Of a stretch of DNA of 6,837 nucleotides, positions 1 to 5,364 are shown piece by piece. The notes under the pieces were generated by a model. It did no database searches. It worked only from the letters and a program-made list of their open reading frames with translations, and was not told the DNA's origin. Both the position numbers and the translations under genes were made by a program. Location of the stretch: the NCBI GenBank assembly GCA_913775215.1, contig CAJYKO010000292.1:1-6837 (forward strand), written 5' to 3'. Source of the stretch: an uncultured Devosia sp. GTDB lineage: Bacteria > Pseudomonadota > Alphaproteobacteria > Rhizobiales > Devosiaceae. The stretch's first letter is position 1; every line of letters starts with the position of its first letter.

Positions 1-273
<273 letters not shown>

Positions 274-336
274 CGGCGCCCCCTGAAAAATGGTTGAGGC
301 AGGTCCTGTCCCTGCCGGTTTGGATCGAGCTTTTGC

Positions 337-360
337 GCTTGCCGCTTTTTGCGGTCAAGC
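337..360. repeat. Bulged inverted repeat, possible operator or activator site
   Basis: The left arm GCTTGCCGC (337-345) and right arm GCGGTCAAGC (351-360) are complementary over 9 bp with one unpaired base (T355), around a TTTTT centre. The minus-strand reading of the right arm contains TTGACC (358-353), a possible -35 for psuG, but no good -10 follows at the right distance. The dyad lies about 64 bp upstream of psuG and about 110-130 bp upstream of the sigma-54-like site, a distance used by enhancer-binding activators. It does not match the NtrC consensus clearly. The role is inferred. Confidence 0.3.
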
Positions 361-466
361 CTGATAAAAACTTCTGTTGCTGCGTCTTGTCGCCCTAGGA
401 AAATGGATTTAGTTTGCCCCTTATCCGAGCGGGAAAGGGCACTTCGCTGACCAGGTCATTTGTTGA

Positions 467-482
467 TGGCGCAAGCTTTGCG
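467..482 (+). promoter_or_regulatory. Candidate sigma-54 (RpoN) promoter for potF
   Basis: TGGCGCA, then 4 nt, then TTGC has the -24 GG and -12 GC elements at the correct spacing and matches 9 of 12 positions of the TGGCACG-N4-TTGCW consensus. Transcription would start near 493. In E. coli potFGHI is under nitrogen (NtrC/sigma-54) control, so the position before potF makes sense. Two cautions apply. The site lies within a perfect 7-bp palindrome (468-484), so it reads almost as well on the minus strand, and it could instead be a repressor operator. A weak sigma-70-like pair, TTGATG (464-469) and GATATT (487-492) with 17-bp spacing, brackets the same palindrome. Confidence 0.4.
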
Positions 483-708
483 CCTCGATATTCGCCCGCT
501 ATCGGGCCGATCGCAGCGACACTCCGGGGTGCCTTTCGGCGCCCTCTCGTAACGCATCCCAATTTGCCGTCCGTTTCCGCCGCGAGCACTCAAAGATGAG
601 CGCTCGGGCCTGAACGCGGATTCCTCCGCGACGCCTGCCGCTTGCGGCGCAACACCGCCCTGCCCTGGGCAAACGCCTTTATCGATTTTCCATAGGAGCT
701 TTGAGGTT

Positions 709-1791
709 ATGAACAAGACGCTCGCCCTCGCCTTTGGCGCCCTTCTGGCCGCAAGCCCGGCCCTGGCGCAGGAAGAACCGGTCCTCAACGTCTACAATTG
801 GTCCGACTACATCGCCGCCGACACGATCGCCAATTTCGAGGCGGAGACCGGCATCAAGGTCAATTACGACGTCTACGACAACAATGAGATCGTCGACGCC
901 AAGCTTCTCGCCGGCAATTCCGGCTATGACATCGTCGTTCCCTCAGGCAATTTTCTCGAGCGCCAGATCAAGGCCGGCCTGATCCTGCCGCTCGACAAGG
1001 CTCAGCTGCCCAATATCGGCAATCTCGATCCTGCCGCCATGGAAGCGGCCGCGGCGCTCGATCCCGACAATGCCCATGGCATTCCCTATATGCAGAACAC
1101 CATCGGCCTTGGTTACAACAAGGCCAAGGTCGCGGAAGCCCTCGGCACTGATACTGCCCCGACGAGCTGGGACATCCTTTTTGATCCAGCCACCGTCAGC
1201 AAGCTCGCGTCCTGCGGCGTTGCCGTGATGGATAGCCCGTCCGAAGTCGTCGGCGCCGCGCTTCATTATCTCGGTCTCGATCCCAATTCGGAAAGCGAAG
1301 AAGACCTCGCCAAGGCTGAGGAACTCCTCAATTCCATCAAGCCCTCGATCCGCTATTTCCACTCGTCGCAATATATCGACGATCTGGGCAATGGCGAAAT
1401 CTGCCTCGCCATGGGCTATTCCGGCGACATGTTCATCGCAGCCGACGCCGCCGCCGAAGGCACCGAAATCGCCTACCTCATCCCCGAGGAAGGCGCTCCG
1501 ACGCTCTATGACTTCCTTGCCATCCCGGCCGACGCGCCCCATCCGGGCAATGCCATGAAGTTCATCAACTACATCCTCGAGCCAAAGGTCGTGGCCGACA
1601 TCACCAACACGGTGTTCTACGCCAACCCCAACCCGGCCTCGCTCGAATTTGTCAACGAAGACGTCAAGTCCAACCCCTCGATCTACCCCTCGGCCGAAAC
1701 CCTCGCCAAAGGCTTCACCATGAAGGCGCACACGCCCGAATTCGAAGAGCTCTTGACCCGAACCTGGACCCGCATCAAAACGGGTCAGTAA
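709..1791 (+). CDS. potF: Polyamine ABC transporter periplasmic binding protein (PotF type)
   Basis: PotF is the periplasmic receptor that binds putrescine or a related polyamine and delivers it to the PotGHI membrane complex. The 360-residue length is close to E. coli PotF (370). Residues 1-20 form a signal peptide ending ALA, with cleavage likely before Gln21. The ligand-binding block NWSDY is at 30-34, followed by VPSGNFLERQ (77-86), SIRYFHSSQYI (213-223), GYSGD (236-240) and VFYANPNP (302-309), all shared with E. coli PotF. Asp33, Glu179, Asp240 and Asp268 correspond to acidic ligand contacts. Tyr237 and Leu266 seem to replace the aromatic Trp244 and Phe276 of E. coli PotF, so the preferred polyamine may differ. 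The ATG follows AGGAGC by 9 nt. The family is certain; substrate choice (putrescine, spermidine or another) is inferred. Confidence 0.94.
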   Translation: MNKTLALAFGALLAASPALAQEEPVLNVYNWSDYIAADTIANFEAETGIKVNYDVYDNNEIVDAKLLAGNSGYDIVVPSGNFLERQIKAGLILPLDKAQLPNIGNLDPAAMEAAAALDPDNAHGIPYMQNTIGLGYNKAKVAEALGTDTAPTSWDILFDPATVSKLASCGVAVMDSPSEVVGAALHYLGLDPNSESEEDLAKAEELLNSIKPSIRYFHSSQYIDDLGNGEICLAMGYSGDMFIAADAAAEGTEIAYLIPEEGAPTLYDFLAIPADAPHPGNAMKFINYILEPKVVADITNTVFYANPNPASLEFVNEDVKSNPSIYPSAETLAKGFTMKAHTPEFEELLTRTWTRIKTGQ

Positions 1792-1799
1792 TTTTAGTT

Positions 1800-1823
1800 G
1801 GGGCGGTCCACCGGGATCGCCCC
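1800..1823 (+). promoter_or_regulatory. Strong potF-potG intergenic hairpin
   Basis: A 10-bp stem (1800-1809 with 1814-1823, one G-U pair) encloses an ACCG loop. It starts 9 nt after the potF stop and is followed by the pyrimidine-rich TTCACTCTTTC rather than a clean T run. Hairpins in this place in ABC operons often protect the binding-protein mRNA or partly terminate transcription, so that the receptor is made in excess over the membrane parts. That role is inferred; the stem itself is plainly seen. Confidence 0.6.
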
Positions 1824-1847
1824 TTCACTCTTTCTGCAGAGTCCGCC

Positions 1848-3002
1848 ATGGCAAAAAAACCGCAGCAGCTTGCTATCGACACCCGGCCTTGGCGCGATCC
1901 GAGCAACAATAGACCGTTCGTTCGCATCAAGAACGTCACGAAGAAATTCGGTGACGTGCTCGCCGTGCATGATGTGTCGCTCGACATCTACCGTTCCGAA
2001 CTCTTCTGCCTCCTCGGCGGTTCGGGCTCGGGCAAGTCGACGCTCCTACGCATGCTGGCAGGTTTTGAAACCCCGACCTCGGGCACCATCGAGATCGATG
2101 GCCAGGACATGACCAACGTCGCGCCCTATAATCGCCCGGTCAACATGATGTTCCAGTCCTATGCGCTCTTCCCGCATATGTCTGTCGAGCAGAATATTGC
2201 CTATGGCCTCAAACGCGATCACCTGCCCAAGGGCGAAATCGCCGATCGCGTCGCCGAACTCCTCAGCCTCGTCAAGCTCCAGGATTATGGCCGCCGCCGC
2301 CCCCATCAACTGTCCGGCGGCCAGCGCCAGCGCGTCGCCCTTGCCCGTGCGCTCGCCAAGCGCCCCAAACTCCTCCTCCTCGACGAGCCCTTGGGCGCTC
2401 TCGACAAGAAGCTGCGCGAAGAAACGCAGTTCGAACTGGTGAAAATCCAGGAATCGCTTGGCGTCACCTTCATCGTCGTGACCCACGATCAGGAAGAGGC
2501 CATGACCCTTGCCACCCGCATCGGCGTCATGAACCAGGGCGAGATCGCCATGATCGGCGAGCCCACCGACATCTATGAATTCCCCAATTCCCGCTTCGTC
2601 GCCAATTTCATCGGCTCGGCCAATATGGTCGAAGGCATCGTCACCGAGGACGAAGCCGACCACGTCCGCATTCGCTCGGCCGAGCTCGGCTGCGACATCT
2701 ATGTCGGCCACGGTGTCGATTGCGCCCCCGAGCAATTGCTCTGGTGGGCCATCCGTCCCGAAAAGATGTCTTTAAGCCGCGAAAAGCCGATAACCGAACA
2801 CGACGCTAATGTGACGACGGGCGTCGTCGAAGAAATCGCCTATCTTGGCGATATCTCGCTCTACCAAGTGGCGCTCGAAAGCGGCAAACGCATCCGCGTC
2901 AGCCAGACCAATTCCGTCCGTGGCAACCCCGACGCCATCACCTGGGAAGAAAAAGTCTACGTCACCTGGGGTGACAACGCCGGCTCGGTACTCACGGTAT
3001 GA
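1848..3002 (+). CDS. potG: Polyamine ABC transporter ATP-binding protein (PotG type)
   Basis: PotG is the cytoplasmic ATPase that drives polyamine import through PotH/PotI. All ABC motifs are intact: Walker A GGSGSGKST (57-65), Q-loop Gln103 in MFQSYALFPHM, signature LSGGQ (155-159), Walker B LLLLDE (175-180), D-loop GALD (183-186) and switch His213. Residues from about 295 to 384 form a C-terminal TOBE-type regulatory domain, with the RPEK motif at 303-306 and the family-typical ending VLTV. The length of 384 matches the family (E. coli 377). The N-terminal ~24 residues precede the ABC domain, as in PotG homologues. The ribosome binding site before the ATG is weak (AGAG at 1838-1841), fitting lower expression than potF. 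The gap to potF is 56 bp; the gap to potH is unusually long and repeat-filled. Confidence 0.95.
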   Translation: MAKKPQQLAIDTRPWRDPSNNRPFVRIKNVTKKFGDVLAVHDVSLDIYRSELFCLLGGSGSGKSTLLRMLAGFETPTSGTIEIDGQDMTNVAPYNRPVNMMFQSYALFPHMSVEQNIAYGLKRDHLPKGEIADRVAELLSLVKLQDYGRRRPHQLSGGQRQRVALARALAKRPKLLLLDEPLGALDKKLREETQFELVKIQESLGVTFIVVTHDQEEAMTLATRIGVMNQGEIAMIGEPTDIYEFPNSRFVANFIGSANMVEGIVTEDEADHVRIRSAELGCDIYVGHGVDCAPEQLLWWAIRPEKMSLSREKPITEHDANVTTGVVEEIAYLGDISLYQVALESGKRIRVSQTNSVRGNPDAITWEEKVYVTWGDNAGSVLTV

Positions 3003-3030
3003 CCATTTTGTACTTCATGGCCGAAGGCCA

Positions 3031-3077
3031 CCTCCTCCTTTGGGGGAGAGGTCGGCGCACAGCGCCGGGTGAGGGGG
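3031..3077. repeat. RIME-like palindromic intergenic repeat, copy A
   Basis: This is an imperfect hairpin (CTCC 3035-3038 with GGAG 3045-3048) followed by a second stem, GGCGC-ACA-GCGCC (3054-3066), and the tail GGTGAGGGGG. It shares layout and much sequence with the copy at 3117-3165, in the same orientation. The pattern resembles the RIME-type mosaic elements of rhizobial genomes; this is recognition from memory, not a search. It lies 28 bp after the potG stop. Confidence 0.65.
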
Positions 3078-3116
3078 CCTTCCTGTCACAGCCGGCCACA
3101 GCAGTCGCCTCTTATT

Positions 3117-3165
3117 CTTCTCCCCCTCGAGGAGAAGGTGGCGCAACGCGCCGGATGAGGGGGGG
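3117..3165. repeat. RIME-like palindromic intergenic repeat, copy B
   Basis: A 7-bp stem, CTTCTCC (3117-3123) with GGAGAAG (3131-3137), is followed by the stem GGCGC-AAC-GCGCC (3140-3152) and the tail GGATGAGGGGGG. It is the better-preserved of two directly repeated copies about 86 bp apart. Together the two copies fill most of the 211-bp gap between potG and the first possible potH start at 3214. They may attenuate transcription or affect mRNA stability inside the operon. Confidence 0.7.
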
Positions 3166-3213
3166 ACCTCTCCAAGAGTGGAGCCCCGTTGGTCCCGCAT
3201 GGAGCACCCAGGT

Positions 3214-3294
3214 ATGACCGCCACCCACGAACCCACCATTCCTCCGCCGCGCCGCCTAAAACCCTGGAACGCGGTCTAGCGCGGCCTTGCCAAG
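3214..3294 (+). other. Interrupted 5' segment of potH with in-frame TAG
   Basis: An ATG at 3214 has a good ribosome binding site (GGAG 3201-3204, 9 nt spacing) and is in the same frame as potH. It would encode a 27-residue N-terminal tail beginning MTATHEPTIPPPRRLKPW, a proline- and arginine-rich cytoplasmic tail of the kind seen before the first membrane helix in PotH relatives. Codon 22, TAG at 3277-3279, breaks it; a TGG (Trp) codon would need only one base change. Reading resumes without a frame change into the intact permease. This may be a natural nonsense mutation or a sequencing error, or translation may simply start downstream. Confidence 0.6.
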
Positions 3295-4167
3295 GTGGGC
3301 ATTTCCGGCCGCATGCTGGTGCTTTTCGCGCCGGCCCTGTGGCTCCTGATCTTCTTCCTGATCCCGCTGGCCGTGGTCTTCGGCATTTCGCTCGCCACCA
3401 AGCAGTTCGGCCGGCCGCCCTATTCCGCCCTCCTCTCGACCGAGGACGGCACGGTGCAGCTGACCCTGCACTTGTCCAACTACATCCGCCTTTTCACCGA
3501 CAATCTTTACGTTGCGGCCTATCTCTCCTCGATCCGCATCGCCGCGATTGCGACAGTTATTACCCTGCTCGTCGGCTATCCGATGGCCTATGCCATTGCC
3601 CGCGCCGACGATCGCTGGCGCAACATCCTTCTTATGCTGGTGATCCTTCCGTTCTTCACCTCATTCCTGCTGCGCGTCTATGCCCTGACCGGCTTCATGC
3701 GCGGCAATGGCGTTATCAACCAGTTCCTGGGGCTTTTCGGCATAGAGCCGCTCGTGATGATGCAGACCGATTTCGCCGTCTATGTCGGCATCGTCTACAC
3801 CTACCTGCCTTTCATGATCCTGCCGCTCTATACGACGCTCGTAAAACTCGACGTGTCGCTCTTTGAAGCCTCCGCAGATCTCGGCGGCCGGCCGCTGCGC
3901 ACCTTCCTCTCGATCACCCTGCCGCTGTCGCTGCCGGGCATCATCGCCGGCTCCATGCTGGTCTTCATCCCGGCCATCGGCGAATTCGTCATTCCCTCGC
4001 TCCTCGGCGGGCCCGAAACCTTGATGATCGGCCGCGTCCTCTGGGACGAGTTCTTTACCGCCGCCAATTGGCCGCGCGCCGCCGCCGTGGCTGTCGCCAT
4101 GCTGGTGGTCGTTGTCGTGCCCATCATGCTGATGCAGCGCGCCCAAAGCGCCGTGGTGGAGAAGTAG
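3295..4167 (+). CDS. potH: Polyamine ABC transporter permease (PotH type)
   Basis: PotH is one of two inner-membrane subunits forming the polyamine channel. From the GTG at 3295 it is 290 residues with about six hydrophobic helices, the first at 8-32. The permease-ATPase coupling loop (EAA motif) is at 191-215: EASADLGGRPLRTF, then ITLPLSLPGI. The block FIPAIGEFVIPSLLGGP (224-240) is typical of PotH/PotB. The start is uncertain. The GTG at 3295 lacks a clear ribosome binding site; an in-frame ATG at 3313 would begin at the first helix; the best-placed start is the ATG at 3214, but a TAG at 3277 cuts that reading. The missing tail is cytoplasmic, so a protein started at 3295 could still fold. 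Family is certain; whether full activity is kept is inferred. Confidence 0.88.
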   Translation: MGISGRMLVLFAPALWLLIFFLIPLAVVFGISLATKQFGRPPYSALLSTEDGTVQLTLHLSNYIRLFTDNLYVAAYLSSIRIAAIATVITLLVGYPMAYAIARADDRWRNILLMLVILPFFTSFLLRVYALTGFMRGNGVINQFLGLFGIEPLVMMQTDFAVYVGIVYTYLPFMILPLYTTLVKLDVSLFEASADLGGRPLRTFLSITLPLSLPGIIAGSMLVFIPAIGEFVIPSLLGGPETLMIGRVLWDEFFTAANWPRAAAVAVAMLVVVVVPIMLMQRAQSAVVEK

Positions 4168-4168
4168 C

Positions 4169-4981
4169 ATGTTCCGTCGTGGCTGGTTCCTCCCCATCGC
4201 AGCGACCCTTGGGTTCTCCTTCCTTTACGCGCCCATCGTGTCGCTGGTCATTTTCTCCTTCAACGAAAATAGCCTTGTCACCGTCTGGTCCGGCTTTTCC
4301 TTCAAATGGTATGGCGAGATTTTCCGCGATCCGCAGATGCTCAATGCCGCCTGGCTGAGCCTCCAGATCGCGGCGCTCAGTGCCAGCATTGCCCTCGTCC
4401 TCGGCACGCTGGCAGCCGTTGCCCTCGTGCGTTTCCGCCGCTTCCGCGGCCGTACGCTTTTCTCTGGCATGGTCTCGGCCCCGCTCGTCATGCCTGACGT
4501 AATCACTGGCCTTGCGCTCTTGCTGCTCTTCGTCGCCATGGAAAGCTTCATCGGCTGGCCCCGCGGCCGCGGCATGCTGACCATCGTCATCGCCCATTCG
4601 ACCTTCTGCATGGCCTATGTCTGCGTCGTCGTGCAGTCGCGCCTGTCCGATTTCGACCGCAGCCTTGAAGAAGCGGCCATGGACCTCGGCGCCTCGCCCG
4701 TCCGCACCTTCTTCGACATCACCCTGCCGATCATTGCCCCGGCGCTGGTCTCCGGCTGGCTCCTCGGCTTTACGCTTTCGCTCGACGATTTGGTGATCGC
4801 AAGCTTCGTTTCCGGCCCCGGTTCCTCGACCCTGCCCATGGTGATCTTCTCAAAGGTCCGCCTCGGCGTCTCCCCTGACGTCAATGCGCTTGCCACCATC
4901 ATCATCGGCATCGTGGCCACCGGCGTCCTCATCGCCACCGTCATCCAGCTCCGCTCCAAGCCGAAAAAAGCCCGAGCGTGA
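4169..4981 (+). CDS. potI: Polyamine ABC transporter permease (PotI type)
   Basis: PotI is the second inner-membrane subunit, pairing with PotH. The 270 residues carry an N-terminal helix (about 8-31), the FNENSLVTVWSGFSFKWY block (31-48) typical of PotI/PotC, further helices, and the EAA coupling loop at 167-191 (EEAAMDLGASPVRTFF, then ITLPIIAP). SLDDLVIASFVSGPG (204-218) is also family-typical. The C-terminus is short and basic (LRSKPKKARA). The ATG begins 1 nt after the potH stop and its ribosome binding site GGAG (4158-4161) lies inside the end of potH, so translation of the two permeases is probably coupled. This is the last gene of the transporter operon. Confidence 0.95.
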   Translation: MFRRGWFLPIAATLGFSFLYAPIVSLVIFSFNENSLVTVWSGFSFKWYGEIFRDPQMLNAAWLSLQIAALSASIALVLGTLAAVALVRFRRFRGRTLFSGMVSAPLVMPDVITGLALLLLFVAMESFIGWPRGRGMLTIVIAHSTFCMAYVCVVVQSRLSDFDRSLEEAAMDLGASPVRTFFDITLPIIAPALVSGWLLGFTLSLDDLVIASFVSGPGSSTLPMVIFSKVRLGVSPDVNALATIIIGIVATGVLIATVIQLRSKPKKARA

Positions 4982-4995
4982 ACCACAAGCCCAGT

Positions 4996-5030
4996 CCCTC
5001 CCCCCTCTCAGGGGGAGGCTAGGTGGGGGT
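4996..5030. repeat. C/G-rich palindromic repeat after potI
   Basis: An 8-bp stem, CCTCCCCC (4997-5004) with GGGGGAGG (5011-5018), is followed by CTAGGTGGGGGT. It begins 15 bp after the potI stop. Sequences of this form recur between genes in many proteobacterial genomes (recognised from memory). No T run follows, so it is a poor intrinsic terminator, but it may stabilise the 3' end of the pot mRNA. Confidence 0.55.
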
Positions 5031-5079
5031 TGTGGCGGGGTGGACCTCACCGCCCGTGAAGGTTTTGTGACTAGACAAC

Positions 5080-5105
5080 CCTCAAAATGAGGCGCAAGCT
5101 CCTCA
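5080..5105 (+). promoter_or_regulatory. Mutually exclusive hairpins upstream of the 22-codon ORF
   Basis: Three short segments can pair in two ways: CCTCA (5080-5084) with TGAGG (5088-5092), or TGAGG with CCTCA (5101-5105). The CTCCT at 5099-5103 can also pair with AGGAG inside the strong ribosome binding site at 5124-5128. This arrangement could switch translation of the tiny ORF. It is visible in the sequence, but short stems arise by chance, and I see no clear promoter just upstream (TAGACA at 5072-5077 is -35-like but lacks a good -10). Confidence 0.25.
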
Positions 5106-5121
5106 TATGTTCAACCAACGT

Positions 5122-5137
5122 AAAGGAGGTGATCCAG
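5122..5137 (+). promoter_or_regulatory. Exceptionally complete Shine-Dalgarno sequence
   Basis: AAAGGAGGTGATCCAG is complementary over 16 nt to the conserved 3' end of 16S rRNA. The core GGAGG (5125-5129) sits 7 nt before the GTG at 5137, the ideal spacing. No other gene in this window has more than a 4-6 nt match. A CGCCTCCT at 5210-5217 could pair with AGGAGGTG at 5124-5131 (8 bp including one G-U), which would hide the site. Confidence 0.7.
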
Positions 5138-5205
5138 TGTCTTTTGAGAATGTGGTGCTCGAGGTCCTGGGAATGTCGGTGCGGTCAGGGAGTGATCTCG
5201 ACTAG
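5137..5205 (+). CDS. Putative 22-residue peptide, unknown function
   Basis: I do not recognise this product. The frame runs GTG to TAG and encodes a 22-residue peptide starting MSFENVVLEVLG and ending SGSDLD. It has a hydrophobic, valine/leucine-rich first half and an acidic end, and is too short for a membrane protein or a folded domain. Support comes from the near-perfect ribosome binding site at ideal spacing and an intrinsic terminator 40 nt downstream, which together look like a dedicated small transcript. The coding segment can also fold on itself: GTGCT-CGAG (5154-5162) pairs with CTCG and AGCAC (5197-5207) around a small bulge. It may be a true small protein, a leader peptide controlling purU (160 nt downstream), or part of a regulatory RNA. 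No run of one amino acid suggests classical attenuation. Confidence 0.5.
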   Translation: MSFENVVLEVLGMSVRSGSDLD

Positions 5206-5244
5206 CACGCGCCTCCTCAGGCTCAGCGCCTGTAACTCAGGGAA

Positions 5245-5278
5245 GGGTCGCTCCGCGGAGCGGCCCTTTTCCTTTTCT
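5245..5278 (+). terminator. Intrinsic (Rho-independent) terminator
   Basis: A 9-bp GC-rich stem (5245-5253 with 5258-5266, one G-U pair) has a CGCG loop and is followed by TTTTCCTTTTCT. It is the strongest terminator in the window. It ends the unit containing the 22-codon ORF and would also stop read-through from the pot operon before purU. It works in the plus direction only, as the other side of the stem is not T-rich on the minus strand. Confidence 0.85.
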
Positions 5279-5304
5279 AGCAGACGGCATGGCCCCGCGA
5301 GGGC

Positions 5305-5333
5305 TTGACGGAAAGCCGTGGGCCATTGATACC
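5305..5333 (+). promoter_or_regulatory. Candidate sigma-70 promoter for purU
   Basis: TTGACG (5305-5310), preceded by C as in the alphaproteobacterial CTTGAC -35 box, lies 17 bp from GATACC (5328-5333), a moderate -10. A transcript would start near 5340, giving purU a leader of about 25 nt. It begins right after the strong terminator, so purU is probably transcribed independently of the upstream unit. Confidence 0.5.
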
Positions 5334-5353
5334 CCTCCCCCATATCTTCATCC

Positions 5354-5358
5354 GGAGG
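5354..5358 (+). promoter_or_regulatory. Ribosome binding site that fixes the purU start
   Basis: GGAGG lies 6 nt before the TTG at 5365, making that TTG the best start for purU. A longer in-frame reading from the TTG at 5305 would put a -35-like box inside the coding sequence and has no such site. Confidence 0.75.
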
Positions 5359-5364
5359 CCCGCC

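Larger units (their letters stand above)
274..708. other. Divergent psuG-potF intergenic region
   Basis: This stretch of 435 bases has no convincing gene. Short open frames on both strands (about 395-599) look random: they overlap each other, lack ribosome binding sites and resemble no family I know. The region holds a bulged inverted repeat (337-360), a sigma-54-like palindrome (467-484), a small CCCG/CGGG hairpin with a CTAT loop (495-506) and a GCCGC/GCGGC inverted repeat around 640. Just before potF, AGGAGC at 694-699 is a good ribosome binding site 9 nt from the ATG. If the promoter near 480 is used, potF has an untranslated leader of about 215 nt. I do not recognise a known riboswitch in it. 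Confidence 0.6.

Noticed and set aside
395..599. Overlapping small open frames on both strands in the psuG-potF gap
   Set aside because: Neither has a ribosome binding site or recognisable protein; they arise from a GC-rich, partly palindromic stretch.
493..708. Polyamine-responsive RNA or riboswitch in the potF leader
   Set aside because: The leader has some hairpins, but no motif I recognise and no terminator or sequestered ribosome binding site.
943..1731. Long minus-strand open frame (262 codons) opposite potF
   Set aside because: It is a mirror of a high-GC coding gene; potF has clear homology, and the antisense product resembles nothing known.
2046..2735. Minus-strand open frame of 229 codons opposite potG
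   Set aside because: It is antisense to conserved ABC motifs; composition is typical of a shadow frame.
3031..3165. CRISPR-like direct repeats
   Set aside because: There are only two imperfect copies, each internally palindromic, without regular spacers; they fit RIME-like elements.
3189..3866. Plus-strand open frame of 225 codons overlapping potH
   Set aside because: It is out of frame with the conserved permease, rich in His/Arg/Pro as expected of a shifted frame.
5122..5137. Reverse complement of the 16S rRNA 3' end, suggesting an rRNA gene fragment
   Set aside because: The match stops after CTGGATCACCTCCTTT; flanking bases do not continue into 16S sequence. It fits a strong ribosome binding site better.
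5305..5364. A longer purU starting from TTG at 5305 (20 extra residues)
   Set aside because: It lacks a ribosome binding site, overlaps a promoter-like sequence, and the extra residues are not part of the ACT domain; TTG 5365 has GGAGG 6 nt upstream.
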